NCBI GenBank assembly: GCA_026770575.1
Contig: MU657209.1
Span: 121,510-185,509, forward strand
Length of the DNA: 64,000 nt
DNA from: Pelagophyceae sp. CCMP2097
Lineage: Eukaryota > Sar > Pelagophyceae
Direction of reading: 5' to 3'
Made by a program: the position numbers and the translations under genes. This document shows positions 62,946 through 64,000 of the stretch, piece by piece. Positions within the stretch are counted from its first letter, which is position 1; every line of letters starts with the position of its first letter. The notes below the pieces were generated by a model. That model saw nothing but the letters and a program-made list of their open reading frames with translations. It was not told where the DNA came from and made no database searches.

Positions 62946-64000
62946 TCACGACGGCTTGTCGTAAAAGAGGAGGTACGGGAGCATCGGCCCGAGCGCGTCG
63001 CGGTCCGACCGGCACTGGCCCACGACGTTCGACCAGTCGCCTGGCGGGTCCGCGCGTGACGCGCGACGCGCGCAAGAGGGTCGCCCTCCCGAGCACGCGC
63101 GCCCCCGTGGACGCTGGCGGCGGGGACCCATGTGCGTCGTCTTCGTCCGGTCGTGCCACCGCCACTGGCCGCCCTTGCGCACAAAGGCGGTGTAGTGGTG
63201 GTCCTGGAAGACGACGACGGCGGTGAGCTGCAGCTTCTCGCCCTGCTGGAGCGCGCCGCGCTCGTCGGACGGCTCCTGGAAGGCGAGGACGGGGTCGACG
63301 TCCTGGACGACGAGGTTGAGGAGGTTCTCGACGTCGTCGCGCGCCTGGTCCGTGGAGAACCAGGCGACGGAGAGCACGAGCGCCTGCGCGAGCGTCTGGA
63401 TCTTGTGCACGACGGCGCAGGCCGCCTTGGTGCCGCAGGCGTCGCACGTCTTCATCGCGTGCGTGTGCGCGTCGCGGTACACGGCCTCGAGCGGCTTCGG
63501 CTGCGGCAACGCCGCGTTGTGGCAGATGGCGATGGATGTCGCCGACCGCGAGATCTCGTCGAACTTGTACGTCAACTTGGAGTGGATCTCCCCTAGAGGC
63601 GCGCGCGTCCGCCGGCGCGCCGCGGCGCGGAGACCGCACGCAAGGATCCCCCGCGCACGACGCCCCCCCGCGCGGACGGCGGCGGGCGGCGCGGCGACTC
63701 ACGGCAGTGCGTGCAGGGCGCGTCGTGGATGATGCCGCGCGACCGGAGGCACTCTGCGGCGCTCTGCGTGGCACCGTTGCGGCCGAGCGCGTCAATGAGT
63801 TCGCCGAAAACCTCGGCGACGTCCATGTGCGCGCCGTCGGTGCCGAGCTCGGCGGCGATGGTCTTTGACCGCTTGGGCCGCTCGGCGAGTCGCGCGCGGA
63901 GCGCGTCGACCGCCCGCTCGAAGCGCCGCGGGTCCGACGCGACCGTGTCCTCGGCGACGAAGGCGCCGCGCAGCGCGGCGCCGATGCTGCTCGCGTCTTC
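62946..64000 (-). CDS. Ubiquitin-specific protease (C19) C-terminal part; 5' end beyond window
   Basis: The plus-most exon (to at least 64000) reads ALRARLAERPKRSKTIAAEL, DVAEVFGELIDALGRNGATQ and GIIHDAPCTHC, with an intron to about 63593. Then HSKLTYKFDEISRSATSIAI, DAHTHAMKTCDACGTKAACA, VVHKIQTLAQALVLSVAWFS and the catalytic-His strand VFQDHHYTAFVRKGGQWRWH. The last exon gives DWSNVVGQCRSDRDALGPML and PYLLFYDKPS. The order (Cys-box context, Zn-like Cys pairs, HYTAFV with His, final YLLFYDK) fits the USP/UCH family, closest to the plant DUF629-type USPs. The catalytic Cys box lies outside the window. Deubiquitination is expected but not proven here. Confidence 0.78.

Noticed and set aside
58939..63795. 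A 1618-codon open frame on the minus strand covering several genes
   Set aside because: It runs through two complete starts with signal or MIT-like sequence, two intergenic gaps and out-of-frame exons of the fibrillin and USP genes. Long stop-free frames are common at this GC content.

Overview
This is nuclear DNA from a small eukaryote, most likely a stramenopile alga close to the pelagophyte Aureococcus. The reasons are very GC-rich coding sequence, dense packing (about 35 genes in 64 kb on both strands, often 70-300 bases apart), and genes interrupted by many tiny introns. There is also a chlorophyll a/c (FCP/LHC-type) antenna gene and a ribose-5-phosphate isomerase, both with signal-peptide-led plastid targeting, and a plastid fibrillin. 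The species is inferred; no rRNA or marker gene is present. No operon, CRISPR array, convincing tRNA or intact transposase was seen.

Layout. 0-5.7 kb: the 5' part of a histidine phosphatase, an AT-richer 1.26 kb element bounded by 57-bp inverted repeats, a broken PhyH dioxygenase remnant, tryptophan synthase beta, and a sulfotransferase. 5.8-11 kb: an AGC-type kinase, a coiled-coil protein, a small SRP54-M-like protein, and an HpcH/HpaI aldolase. 11-26 kb: a heat-shock-factor protein, a RecQ helicase with two GRF zinc fingers, a secreted propeller-like protein, a multispan membrane protein, a PX/GOLD/coiled-coil protein, a SAS-6 head-domain protein, and plastid RpiA. 26-39.5 kb: MIC60/mitofilin, a WDR91-like protein, a RING-CH protein, ARPC2, a hypothetical protein, and a P4-ATPase. 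39.8-50.4 kb: an acylated EF-hand protein, another acylation-motif protein, THOC7, CIAO2B, the LHC protein, SNU23/ZMAT2, a 3-hydroxyacyl-CoA dehydrogenase-like protein, and an unknown. 50.6-64 kb: a coiled-coil protein, an NCL-type cation/Ca2+ exchanger, a small plastid protein, a secreted glycosyltransferase-like protein, a GST-HIT fusion, a large MIT-like/coiled-coil protein, a PAP/fibrillin, and the 3' part of a USP-type deubiquitinase.

The genes are housekeeping and organelle functions rather than one pathway; no gene cluster with a shared product is evident. The most unusual features are architectural: (i) a GST domain spliced in frame to a HIT hydrolase; (ii) RecQ carrying the GRF fingers usually found on its partner topoisomerase; (iii) an intron population with a sharp 39-48 nt class, several apparent GC-AG introns inside invariant protein motifs, direct repeats at splice junctions, and tandem duplication of 3' splice sites. 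The last group suggests recent intron gain. Exon models were made by hand from reading frame and family motifs; where stated, exon lengths were summed and close in frame.
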